The translations under genes and the position numbers were made by a program. This document shows, piece after piece, positions 1 through 7,692 of a stretch of 62,824 bases of DNA. Each line of letters opens with the position of its first letter. Position 1 is the first letter of the stretch. The stretch spans positions 1-62,824 of the forward strand of contig NZ_WKJG01000019.1 in NCBI RefSeq assembly GCF_027853235.1, read 5' to 3'. Under the pieces are notes generated by a model. The model was not told where the DNA came from, searched no databases, and saw nothing but the letters and a program-made list of their open reading frames with translations. Origin of the DNA: Aliibacillus thermotolerans. GTDB lineage: Bacteria; Bacillota; Bacilli; Bacillales; Marinococcaceae.

Positions 1-162
1 CACCCTGTTAGAATATTCTGTGATTATCCTTTTATAAGGTGGAAGTGCTGTTAGGTGTAAAACAGTGTCTATGAAATTTTGAGAATAAGCGAGCATTTGG
101 AAGATATTCTTACTTTATTGAGGGAGGGAGGAGGATGTAAACCCTTCTCCTTTTCATCAATT

Positions 163-179
163 GAACATTAAAAATGTTC
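163..179. promoter_or_regulatory. Perfect inverted repeat upstream of the coiled-coil gene
   Basis: GAACATT and AATGTTC are exact reverse complements separated by AAA, 47 bases upstream of the coiled-coil gene start at 226. A TTGAAC hexamer overlaps its left edge, so the dyad could be an operator on a promoter or a small hairpin. No regulator can be assigned. The rest of 1-225 shows no gene. Confidence 0.35.
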
Positions 180-225
180 TTACATATGTATAAATATGTA
201 AATTTGATGAAGGTGGGGAAACAAT

Positions 226-1797
226 ATGGAAATAAGACAATTTGTCATTAAAAAAAATGAAAAAGATTTTGTTCTTGACGCGTTGTCTCGGTTAGAGAAA
301 AGATTGAAGGACCAGTCCGCTAAACTAGAGAATGCAAAACAAGTATTTAAAAATTTGAAAGATCAAGAGTCAGAGTTAAAGAGAACATTAAAACAGAAAC
401 AACCAGAATGGAAACAGAGTGCCTGTAAAGATCCTGATATTTCCGATCAAACGATACCAAGTGACATTGATCAGTTATTTGAGGATTTGAAAAAGTTACT
501 TCTCTCCCTAAAGAAAACGAATGAGGAGAAAAACTTACAATTAGAAGAAGAAATAGGAACAGTTGAACAATATAAAAAAATATACACACGACTTCAAAAT
601 GAAATCATTGATTACGAAAAACAAATGAATCGTTATAAAGAACAACTTCAGGCATTAAAAAAAGAAATAAACAGGAAGGATTATATCTTAAATGTTCAAC
701 GTGATACACAAAAAAAATTAGCAAAAGAATTAGAAAGTAAAAATATACAAATAAAACGGTATAAAAATCAAAAGGACTCACAAAAAGATGTCTATAAAGA
801 AATGAAAAATGTGTATAAGCGCAACTTGGATCAAATAGTGGAAATTTTGTTTAAATATCAAGAAACGAGGCAGAAAATAAGGAACGTTGAAGGTAGCGCA
901 TTAGATTTGCAAAAGAATATTCTTCGTGTGACGAACCAATTAGAGGAAAAGGAACAAGTTATACAAAATAAACTTAAATGGCTACATGAGATGGGTGAAG
1001 GAAGGTGGGTTCCCTTGAATAGTAATGAGAATAATGAAAAAGAGCAAGAAGCGCCATTTACTATAGAAAGTTTAAGAAAAGATTTGACGGAATTTAAAAA
1101 TGAATTTCAGCATTATAAAAAATTACTGAAAGACTGGGATAGTAATATCCAAAAAAACATGGAACATGAGAAGCAATTAAAAGATTTAATCAATCAGGTT
1201 ACCAACATGTTCGAAAGTTACAAAGAGCAAGAAGCGGGTCATTCTGACAAAGGAGGTGATAATGTTAAAAATGAGTTAGATTCAGAACAGTTGAAAAAAT
1301 TGGAATCAGGTTATGAGGAAATCCACAGTACCTTAGAACAATATAAAAAAGTTGAAAATAAAAATGAAAGTATGAAGAAGCGTCTTCAGATTCTTGAGAA
1401 AGAGATTGAAGAATTTAAGAAAAAAGAAGAACGTTACCAATTGCACATCAGAGAACTAAAGAAAAATATCGAAAATATAGAAGGACAACGCGAGATAATC
1501 AGTGATAAAGATGATGTTCATATAAAAGAAACGTATGAACAAAAAATCCAACAACTTCATAAACAAATTAAAAATATGGAGATGAAAAACAGAGAGCTTC
1601 GAAAGCAAATGGAAGGAAGATCAAAGCAATTAAATACAGCAAAAAAAGAAACGAACGACAAAGGAAACGTGCCTACCTTTAGAACAGAAGAGCAAAAACC
1701 TCTTTCACATCACTACAATGTTCCGTTGCCTTCGGAATCTCAAACAACTGTTTTTAGTCCTTATAAATACGCTAATCGAGGAGGAGGTACAAAATGA
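226..1797 (+). CDS. Large coiled-coil protein of unknown function
   Basis: A 523-residue, Lys/Glu/Gln-rich protein with almost continuous heptad-like sequence from about residue 10 to 480. A break lies around residues 255-290, where Trp, Pro and Gly residues occur. There is no signal peptide or membrane segment. The C-terminus (from about 485) is Pro/Ser/Tyr-rich and ends in a Gly-Gly-Gly-Thr-Lys tail. The ATG at 226 follows a GGTGGGG ribosome site. The stop overlaps the start of the next small gene (ATGA), so the two are translationally coupled, and a JAMM protease frame follows. I do not recognise a family. A structural or scaffold role, possibly in a surface or spore layer, is only inference. 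Codon use is AT-rich like the rest of the accessory region. Confidence 0.75.
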   Translation: MEIRQFVIKKNEKDFVLDALSRLEKRLKDQSAKLENAKQVFKNLKDQESELKRTLKQKQPEWKQSACKDPDISDQTIPSDIDQLFEDLKKLLLSLKKTNEEKNLQLEEEIGTVEQYKKIYTRLQNEIIDYEKQMNRYKEQLQALKKEINRKDYILNVQRDTQKKLAKELESKNIQIKRYKNQKDSQKDVYKEMKNVYKRNLDQIVEILFKYQETRQKIRNVEGSALDLQKNILRVTNQLEEKEQVIQNKLKWLHEMGEGRWVPLNSNENNEKEQEAPFTIESLRKDLTEFKNEFQHYKKLLKDWDSNIQKNMEHEKQLKDLINQVTNMFESYKEQEAGHSDKGGDNVKNELDSEQLKKLESGYEEIHSTLEQYKKVENKNESMKKRLQILEKEIEEFKKKEERYQLHIRELKKNIENIEGQREIISDKDDVHIKETYEQKIQQLHKQIKNMEMKNRELRKQMEGRSKQLNTAKKETNDKGNVPTFRTEEQKPLSHHYNVPLPSESQTTVFSPYKYANRGGGTK

Positions 1798-1934
1798 AGC
1801 CTGAACAAGTTCGGCAATTATATAGACAAAAAAAATCTGTTGTTCCCCGAACGTCTGCGTCTAGTAAAAAGGGATGCGGCTGTTGTGGAGGGAAAAAAAG
1901 AACATCTTGGTCTGAAAAAAGAAATTTTAATTAA
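1794..1934 (+). CDS. 46-residue Cys-rich peptide, possible N-terminus of the JAMM protein
   Basis: The ATG overlaps the preceding stop (ATGA) and has a near-perfect GAGGAGGT ribosome site, so translation from here is well supported. The product is basic and carries GCGCCGGKK near residues 27-35, preceded by Ser/Lys-rich sequence. It ends at TAA 1932-1934. An A7 run (1893-1899) lies just after the Cys motif. Removing one A, or a +1 ribosomal shift, would join this frame to the M67 metalloprotease frame, which has no convincing start of its own. It may therefore be either a free Cys-rich peptide or the real N-terminus of the protease. Confidence 0.55.
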   Translation: MKPEQVRQLYRQKKSVVPRTSASSKKGCGCCGGKKRTSWSEKRNFN

Positions 1935-2325
1935 AAAAGATGTCTGGGAAAGGATGCTCCAACATTGTATGAAAGAAAAACCATTAGAAGCCTGTGGAAT
2001 TTTATCAGGAGAAGCAGGTAAATGCGAAAAAATTTGGGAGATGCAAAATATTGCACGTAGCAGCTATTCTTTTGAAATGAGTCAAGTTGAATTAGAAAAT
2101 AAGCTTCAAAAAATTGAAAAAGCAAAAGGTCAAACGCTAACAGGAATCTATCACTCCCACCCTACTGCAGAGCCAATCCCTTCCCAACAAGATATTGAAA
2201 ATGCCCATTACCATGAGGCCGTTTATTTTATTATTTCACTTTCTAAGAAGTATCCCCGAGTAAAATGTTATCAAATCATAGGAAAAAAATGCTTACCTGT
2301 AAGGTTAAAAATATTTAACGATTAG
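1840..2325 (+). CDS. JAMM/M67-family metallopeptidase (Mov34/MPN/PAD-1 type)
   Basis: The JAMM signature is complete: a Glu in the EACGIL segment (about residue 50), then HSHPTAEPIPSQQD (about residues 105-118), which supplies the two zinc His and the Asp. The family removes C-terminal adducts from ubiquitin-like or ThiS/MoaD-like proteins, or cleaves isopeptide bonds. No beta-grasp partner is encoded nearby. The listed start is a TTG without a ribosome site inside the Cys-rich ORF, and the conserved domain begins near residue 30. Production probably depends on the upstream ATG at 1794 plus a frame change at the A7 run, unless the assembly has a homopolymer error. The domain call is firm; the start is not. 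Confidence 0.75.
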   Translation: MFPERLRLVKRDAAVVEGKKEHLGLKKEILIKKDVWERMLQHCMKEKPLEACGILSGEAGKCEKIWEMQNIARSSYSFEMSQVELENKLQKIEKAKGQTLTGIYHSHPTAEPIPSQQDIENAHYHEAVYFIISLSKKYPRVKCYQIIGKKCLPVRLKIFND

Positions 2326-2343
2326 TTTACTTGCGAGGAAGAG

Positions 2344-2773
2344 GGAGCTGTCCAAAAAGTCATGATTGGTGACTTTTTGGACATTTTTTTGTTATCGCTT
2401 CATCAAAAATTGCTTCTGGAAACGCCTCTTGGCCGAATCATGGCATGTTTCCAACACCAAATGGTTGATGGAAGTAAATCATGGATAGTCATGCTATCGT
2501 TTCATATAAAAATAGCTAATGGAAGCAGGCCATGAATGACTCATAACACTGTTTCATTCAAAAATGTCTGATGAAAGCAAGTCATGGATCGCTCATGCCA
2601 CCGTTTCATTCAAAAATAGTTTGTGGAAACAAACTATGAATGGATCATGGCACCGTTTCAATCCAAACACCATTGTGAAAGCAATCCATGCACGATGTAT
2701 GGCACCATTTCAGCGCTAAATGATTGTTGAAAGGAACTCTCGATTTATTTTTCAGGACTTATTAGACAGCCTC
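2344..2773. repeat. Dispersed repeat element, copy 1 (52-bp tandem units, MITE-like ends)
   Basis: A 430-bp noncoding element nearly identical to 27504-27879. After a terminator hairpin it consists of about seven tandem units, five of them exactly 52 bp (unit starts about 2449, 2501, 2553, 2605 and 2657), flanked by a longer first and a partial last unit. The units share a GTTTCATNNAAAAAT beginning and an ATGAATGG-like core. The ends are imperfect inverted repeats: GGAGCTGTCCAAAAAGTC on the left, against GAGGCTGTCTAATAAGTC read inward from the right. Termini of this GGCTGTCC style occur on some IS families, but no transposase is present. The right flank (2774-2970) shows no gene. Confidence 0.85.
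2349..2390 (+). terminator. Intrinsic terminator at the left end of repeat copy 1
   Basis: A perfect 14-bp stem (TGTCCAAAAAGTCA and its complement) with a 7-nt loop is followed by seven T. It begins 24 bases after the M67 stop and can end transcription of the coiled-coil/JAMM genes. The same hairpin sits at the end of yvlD in copy 2. Confidence 0.85.
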
Positions 2774-2970
2774 ATAAATCATGCCATTAGATTATTTAGT
2801 GCCATAGAGAATGATTTTATTTATCTTTTTGTGGATTCACCCCAAACTTATCTCTTCATACAAACATATGATGAGGGTGAGAAGGAACAATTAAATCTTG
2901 ATCGTAAGAAAACTTTTTATATGTATTTGTTTTGAGTTAAACAAAAAAGAAATGTTGAATAAAGGGGAAA

Positions 2971-3657
2971 TTGGGATTGTTTCATAATAAACTGCTTATT
3001 TTCATGCATATACCTAAAGCTTCTGGAGCCACACTGCGCTCCATCATACAAAATAATTACAAAAAATCAGTTAACTGGGTAGGAAAGGGGAAGGGATTAT
3101 CAAGTTTGAAGAAAAAAGTTGAGAATTCCGATGCTTTTATGGGCCATGTCTATTATGGAATTCATAAAAAGTACTCAAAACCTTCATTTTATATAACGAT
3201 GTTACGTGATCCAGTAGACCGGGTGATTTCGCATTATCTTTTTATGAAAAGATCCTCTGGACACATTCATCATGAAAAAGTGAAAGATTTAACTATTGAG
3301 CAGTTTTTAAACTGTAAATTTTTTGACGTACAGACGAAAAATTTACAAACTCGTTACTTTTGTGGCGGAAAAACGCCTCATTTGACACAAGCTATTAAAG
3401 TCATGGAACACAACATTTATTTTGTTGGGATTACAGAACGATTCGACGACTCACTTAAAATATTAGAACATGATTTAGGTTGGAATAACCTTAATTATCA
3501 GAAAATAAATGAGAATCCTAATAAAACTTCCAGAAGTGACTTTTCAAAAGAAGTAATTGATCAAATTACTGAAAATAATCAGTTAGACATTCAGTTATAC
3601 GAATTAGCAAAGAAGATTTTTGAAAAAAAACTTCAAGCAATACGAACAGATAGTTAA
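2971..3657 (+). CDS. PAPS-dependent sulfotransferase (Sulfotransfer_2 type)
   Basis: This 228-residue soluble protein contains the 5'-phosphosulfate loop HIPKASGATLR (about residues 13-23) and the 3'-phosphate motif RDPVDRVISHY (about residues 76-86), the two hallmarks of carbohydrate sulfotransferases of the heparan-sulfate 2-O type. It should move sulfate from PAPS to a hydroxyl of a glycan. The start is TTG at 2971 after AAAGGGGA; the first in-frame ATG lies inside the PAPS loop region. It is followed 38 bp later by a glycosyltransferase-sulfotransferase fusion, and PAPS synthesis genes lie 9 kb downstream on the other strand. The acceptor is unknown. Confidence 0.85.
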   Translation: MGLFHNKLLIFMHIPKASGATLRSIIQNNYKKSVNWVGKGKGLSSLKKKVENSDAFMGHVYYGIHKKYSKPSFYITMLRDPVDRVISHYLFMKRSSGHIHHEKVKDLTIEQFLNCKFFDVQTKNLQTRYFCGGKTPHLTQAIKVMEHNIYFVGITERFDDSLKILEHDLGWNNLNYQKINENPNKTSRSDFSKEVIDQITENNQLDIQLYELAKKIFEKKLQAIRTDS

Positions 3658-3695
3658 TTGGATAAGCTGTATCGTAAAGAGAGAGGAGGAGCGAT

Positions 3696-5612
3696 ATGAG
3701 AGATGTAGGGATAGTCATGCCGATTTACAAACAAGAGCCCCAGTATTTAAAACAAGCGATCCAAACAATTCTCAATCAAACGTATCAGGACTTTTATTTA
3801 GTCATTGTATTTGATGGATCTCCAGCAGAAACGATTAAAATCACCCTGAATGAAGTAAATAATGATGATCGAGTCCATGTGATTGTAAAGAAAAAAAATG
3901 AAGGGGTCTCAAAAGCATTAAACAGGGGCTTTAATTTTATTATGAAGAAAAAAGAAGTGAAGTATTTAACTTGGGTTTCAAGCGACAATATTCACTATGA
4001 ACAAATGATAGAAAAATTAAGAGATAAGCTTGTGAATTCACCGGAAGAGGTAGGATTAGTATTTAGCTCTTTTTTCCATATTGATGATCAAGGAGAAAGG
4101 TTACCTGAGCCGTCTTTAAAGGAGTTTTTAGCTCATCAAGATCAACCTAAAGAGAAGCTCTTGGACTATTGTTTTATTGGCGTTTCCTTCATGTACAAAA
4201 AAAATGTAGCTAATAAAATAAATGGCTATTATCTGGAGCCTGTAGAAGACTATGATTATTGGTTAAGATTGACGGAACACTGCGATATTGCTTTCATTCC
4301 TGAAGTATTAATGGAATATCGTACAGACTCGCAACAAAGTATATCAGCACAATTAAAAAATTCAATCGAAAAACAAAGACACTGGAGATACATTTACAAT
4401 TTAGCAAAAGTTAATGCAAGAAAACGTAGAAATATCCCTTATGAATTAACAGTTATCTTTCCAGTTGGAGACGGTTCCCCTGAAACAATTGAAAAGCTTG
4501 AATCACTTTTAGATCAGACCTTTAGTAACTATAAGTTAGTAATTATAGATCAAAGTGTGGATAAAGAGGGAATTTCGACACTTCAACATATTAGCGACCC
4601 CCGTATAATGTTTGTGCATTTACCAGGAAAAAGTATTCGGGGAACTTTCATGAAAGGAATGGAATTTACGGATACTCCTTACACTCTTTTATATGGTGAA
4701 GGTAATTTTCCAACTTCTGTTGTTGCTTTAGAAATAGAGATGAGAAAAGAAAATTTTGACAATGATGAATTGATATGTGGGAAAGTGTATAAAACGAATG
4801 ACTTGAAAGAACTTTTAAAAAATGAAAATAAACATTTTGGAGGTATCTCTATGAGTCAATCACAAATACAAAGCCGTGCAAAAGTATTGGTTAATTCTAT
4901 ACCGAAAAGTGGTACACACCTACTATTGCAATTGATTCTCGGTATTCCTGGGATGAAGATAACCCCTTCATGGATTGCAGGGGAAGAAGATCTAGATAAA
5001 ATTCAGGAAAGTTTTGTTGGTCCCGGACATTTAAGCTATTCCCTTCATCATTTCATTAAACAAAGGAAAATAAAAACAATTTTTATAAGTAGAGATTTAC
5101 GTGATAATGTTGTGTCACTTGTTCATTTTGTAATGAAAAATCAATATAATCATCCATGGCACCCTTATTTATCCCATTTGAAAACCCATGACGAGCGATT
5201 GATGACAATGATAAAGGGAGTCACGTTAACAAAAGAAGAGCGTGAAAAGTTTGGAATTCATAAAATACCTAGCATTGACGAGTTTGCTCGGAATAAATTA
5301 GGTTGGTTGAGCGACCCAAGTACTTGTTGTGTCACTTTTGAAGATCTTAAACGTAGCGAAGCTTCCTTCAACAATCAGTTATCAAGAATCATAGATTTTT
5401 TAGGAGAGGATCTAGCACCATTGCAATTAAACAAATCTGAGTTGATCGCTGCTATGAAAAACAATGTGAACGAGCAAAAATCAGCAACCTTTAGAAAAGG
5501 ATCGATAGGAGATTGGAAAAAAGAATTTAAACAAGAGCATAAGGAAGCATTTAAAGAAGTTGCTGGGGATGTCCTCATTCAACTAGGGTATGAACAATCT
5601 AATAACTGGTGA
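3696..5612 (+). CDS. Glycosyltransferase family 2 / sulfotransferase fusion protein
   Basis: A 638-residue multidomain protein. Residues 1-240 are a GT-A family 2 domain (IVMPIYKQEPQYLKQAIQTI; acidic WVSSDN motif). Residues 245-385 look like a second, degenerate GT2 domain that begins similarly but lacks a clear DXD. Residues 388-638 form a sulfotransferase with 5'-PAPS loop NSIPKSGTHLLL and 3' motif SRDLRDNVVSLV. The ATG at 3696 has an AGAGGAGGAG ribosome site. A second, in-frame GGAGGT plus ATG at 4851 would give a free 253-residue sulfotransferase. The protein probably both extends and sulfates a surface glycan. It pairs with the sulfotransferase just upstream and is followed by a terminator. 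Confidence 0.85.
   Translation: MRDVGIVMPIYKQEPQYLKQAIQTILNQTYQDFYLVIVFDGSPAETIKITLNEVNNDDRVHVIVKKKNEGVSKALNRGFNFIMKKKEVKYLTWVSSDNIHYEQMIEKLRDKLVNSPEEVGLVFSSFFHIDDQGERLPEPSLKEFLAHQDQPKEKLLDYCFIGVSFMYKKNVANKINGYYLEPVEDYDYWLRLTEHCDIAFIPEVLMEYRTDSQQSISAQLKNSIEKQRHWRYIYNLAKVNARKRRNIPYELTVIFPVGDGSPETIEKLESLLDQTFSNYKLVIIDQSVDKEGISTLQHISDPRIMFVHLPGKSIRGTFMKGMEFTDTPYTLLYGEGNFPTSVVALEIEMRKENFDNDELICGKVYKTNDLKELLKNENKHFGGISMSQSQIQSRAKVLVNSIPKSGTHLLLQLILGIPGMKITPSWIAGEEDLDKIQESFVGPGHLSYSLHHFIKQRKIKTIFISRDLRDNVVSLVHFVMKNQYNHPWHPYLSHLKTHDERLMTMIKGVTLTKEEREKFGIHKIPSIDEFARNKLGWLSDPSTCCVTFEDLKRSEASFNNQLSRIIDFLGEDLAPLQLNKSELIAAMKNNVNEQKSATFRKGSIGDWKKEFKQEHKEAFKEVAGDVLIQLGYEQSNNW
4839..4853 (+). promoter_or_regulatory. 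Internal Shine-Dalgarno and in-frame ATG before the sulfotransferase domain
   Basis: GGAGGT at 4839-4844, a 6-nt spacer and ATG at 4851 lie exactly at the linker before the sulfotransferase domain. The ATG is codon 386 of the fused frame. The arrangement matches a normal start site, so the sulfotransferase may also be made alone. Confidence 0.55.
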
Positions 5613-5619
5613 ACGAACT

Positions 5620-5666
5620 GCACCCCAATTGTTAGACATCGTTTAACAATTGAAGGTGCCGTTTTT
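5620..5666 (+). terminator. Intrinsic terminator after the GT-sulfotransferase gene
   Basis: GCACC...AATTGTTA pairs with TAACAATT...GGTGC, followed by a T-run. It starts eight bases after the stop and closes the sulfotransferase unit. Confidence 0.8.
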
Positions 5667-5770
5667 GTAGCCAAATGATTACTCTCCTTCTTTGATTGGA
5701 TATCGTATATTTCATGTCATGTTGATGAATACGCTTCAACATAGAAAGTGGATAAGCATAACTAGTAAAA

Positions 5771-6472
5771 TTAGATATTTTTAAGAAGTGGTTCATATTT
5801 CATTCGTATAAGTTGGGCTTCTGTGATTTGAGCTTGGGTATTTTTCAATGATCCCATTTGACGGTGTACTCTGTATTTAGTGAGAGGTTGATCGATATAC
5901 CCAAATGGATAATGGGAAGCTATTCTCAGCCATAAATCATAATCATGGGCGTATCTGATTTGTTCGTCAAAATATCCTACGTGATGAAAGATGTCTTTTT
6001 TAAACATGACGGTACTCCCATTAATAAAACAAGATTTGAGTAAATTTCTAACAAATAGTCGTCTATTAGTATAGGAAATCCCGGCTTTTGGATGGGTCGT
6101 TAGCCCGTGTTTATTGATGATAGAGAAATTAGTATGGCTGACATGGAATTTTCGTTGCATCATGAACATTACTTGTTTTTCTACCTTCCTTTTATTGAGT
6201 ACATCATCAGAGCTTAACCAAGCAACATATTCTCCAGTTGCATTTCTTATCCCCATATTTAGTGCACTAGCTGTTCCACCATTTCCTTTTTCAATATAAC
6301 GAAAAGATTTTATTTTTCTCAATCGATGAAGATTTAACTGATGCTTTGTAGAACCATCATTTACAACGATAATTTCAATGTTTGGATATGTTTGATGTAG
6401 AGCGCTGTCAATAGCTTTATTTATATAAGGACAATTATAAAACGGAATGATAATGGATACTTTCGCATTCAT
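5771..6472 (-). CDS. Glycosyltransferase family 2
   Basis: A 233-residue single-domain GT2 enzyme: VSIIIPFYNCPYINKAIDSA at the N-terminus, VVNDGST nucleotide-binding segment, WLSSDDV acidic motif, and a C-terminal DYDLWLRIA region that supplies the catalytic acidic residues. It has no membrane segment and should act on a lipid-linked or protein acceptor in the cytoplasm. The start is ATG at 6472 with AAAGGAG upstream. It is transcribed toward the sulfotransferase unit and divergently from the GT4 gene. Sugar specificity cannot be told from the sequence. Confidence 0.85.
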   Translation of the reverse strand: MNAKVSIIIPFYNCPYINKAIDSALHQTYPNIEIIVVNDGSTKHQLNLHRLRKIKSFRYIEKGNGGTASALNMGIRNATGEYVAWLSSDDVLNKRKVEKQVMFMMQRKFHVSHTNFSIINKHGLTTHPKAGISYTNRRLFVRNLLKSCFINGSTVMFKKDIFHHVGYFDEQIRYAHDYDLWLRIASHYPFGYIDQPLTKYRVHRQMGSLKNTQAQITEAQLIRMKYEPLLKNI

Positions 6473-6570
6473 TAGGCTCGCTCCTTTATTTTTCTGTAAC
6501 GCTTTCTTATTTTATGAATAAAATTGTTGAAGAGTGCTTTACTTTATTCACGTTCAAGGGAGAGGGATGT

Positions 6571-7644
6571 ATGAAAATATTGTTTATTTACTATGTTCCA
6601 AGTGGTGGTGTGGAAACATTGGCAAGACAAAGGAGCTTAGCTCTACAGCGGAAAGGAGTGATTTTTGAATTTCTTTATTATCAAAAAGGTTCAGGGTTAC
6701 AAAATATTAAGGAAAAAACATACATTACCGATAAAGACCATGTCATCCAATCCATAGTGGAACGAGAGAAATACAATGCCATTATCGTAAATACAGATAA
6801 CGTTATTATAGAAAAGTTAAGGAAAATGGGATATAAAGGAAAAATCATTTATGAAATTCAAGGGCTTGGCTCTTTTGAACAGGCGGAGCGTTTTCTCGAA
6901 TTTGTCCAGCCTAAAATAGAAAGACATATAGATGCCATTTTGTATCCACAGACTCCTCACTTAAAAAAATACATTGAAAAGTATTTTACAAATACAAAAA
7001 AGTACTGTTTCCATAATTGTATTGATGCGGAATTGTTTTCTTATGTAGAAGGATTGCCGAAAGAGAAAAATTCTATTATTGGATGGGTAGGGAGAATAGA
7101 AGAAAATAAGAATTGGCAATTATTTTTAAAGATTTGCGCGCGTCTTCTTGAATGGAATAAAGATTTAAAGGTGTGGATGTTTGGTGATGACACATTAAGC
7201 TTTCTTACGGATGAACAAAAAAGAAAGTTTGAAAATCAAGTGGCAGAACTTGGACTTGAGAATGTCATAGAGAGATTTTCAAATGTTCCTTATGATCAAA
7301 TGCCGATCTATTATTCCCGAATTGGAAATTCAGGAGGATTCTTGTGTTCGACTTCCAAGGTGGAAGGATTTGGATACGCTATTGTAGAAGCGATGAGTTG
7401 CATGTGTCCAGTGATCACTACGGATTCGGATGGTGTTAAAAGTTTTGTATTTCATAATGAGACGGGAAAAATATTCCCCCAAGATGATGTGGACGCGGGA
7501 GTAAAAGAAGCAAAGGACTTGTTCAATCATCCAGTATTAAAACAAAAAATTCGAACAAACGCTAGAGATTACATTCAACATCATTTTTCTCCCGAAATTT
7601 ACGCTCAACATATGATGAATATGTTTAAAGAACTCAAAATATAG
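6571..7644 (+). CDS. Glycosyltransferase family 4 (GT-B fold)
   Basis: A 357-residue GT-B enzyme. The N-terminal domain starts with MKILFIYYVPSGGVETLARQ. The C-terminal nucleotide-sugar domain includes IGWVGRIEENKNW (about residues 170-185) and the EX7E-type segment KVEGFGYAIVEAMSCMCPVI (about residues 265-285). The ATG at 6571 was chosen because it follows AGGGAGAGG and starts at the conserved beta-strand; an upstream in-frame ATG at 6514 would add 19 unrelated residues. It lies divergent from the GT2 gene and convergent with the eight-gene sulfate/sugar operon. It probably adds one sugar of the sulfated glycan. Confidence 0.85.
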   Translation: MKILFIYYVPSGGVETLARQRSLALQRKGVIFEFLYYQKGSGLQNIKEKTYITDKDHVIQSIVEREKYNAIIVNTDNVIIEKLRKMGYKGKIIYEIQGLGSFEQAERFLEFVQPKIERHIDAILYPQTPHLKKYIEKYFTNTKKYCFHNCIDAELFSYVEGLPKEKNSIIGWVGRIEENKNWQLFLKICARLLEWNKDLKVWMFGDDTLSFLTDEQKRKFENQVAELGLENVIERFSNVPYDQMPIYYSRIGNSGGFLCSTSKVEGFGYAIVEAMSCMCPVITTDSDGVKSFVFHNETGKIFPQDDVDAGVKEAKDLFNHPVLKQKIRTNARDYIQHHFSPEIYAQHMMNMFKELKI

Positions 7645-7657
7645 TCATTATTATAAA

Positions 7658-7692
7658 CTCCGGGAAACATACATTCCGGAGTCAGATTTTTA
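7658..7692. terminator. Bidirectional terminator between GT4 gene and sugar operon
   Basis: CTCCGG and CCGGAG form a stem around a 12-nt loop, followed by T-rich sequence on the plus strand. It lies in the 45-bp gap between convergent genes and probably serves mainly the GT4 gene. Confidence 0.7.

Noticed and set aside
2397-2735. Tandem units resembling a CRISPR array
   Set aside because: The 52-bp units are contiguous and similar over their whole length, with no unique spacers, and no cas gene is present.
2720-2935. Short plus-strand reading frame of about 71 codons after repeat copy 1
   Set aside because: It begins inside the repeat element, lacks a ribosome site and has no recognisable protein pattern; copy 2 does not preserve it.
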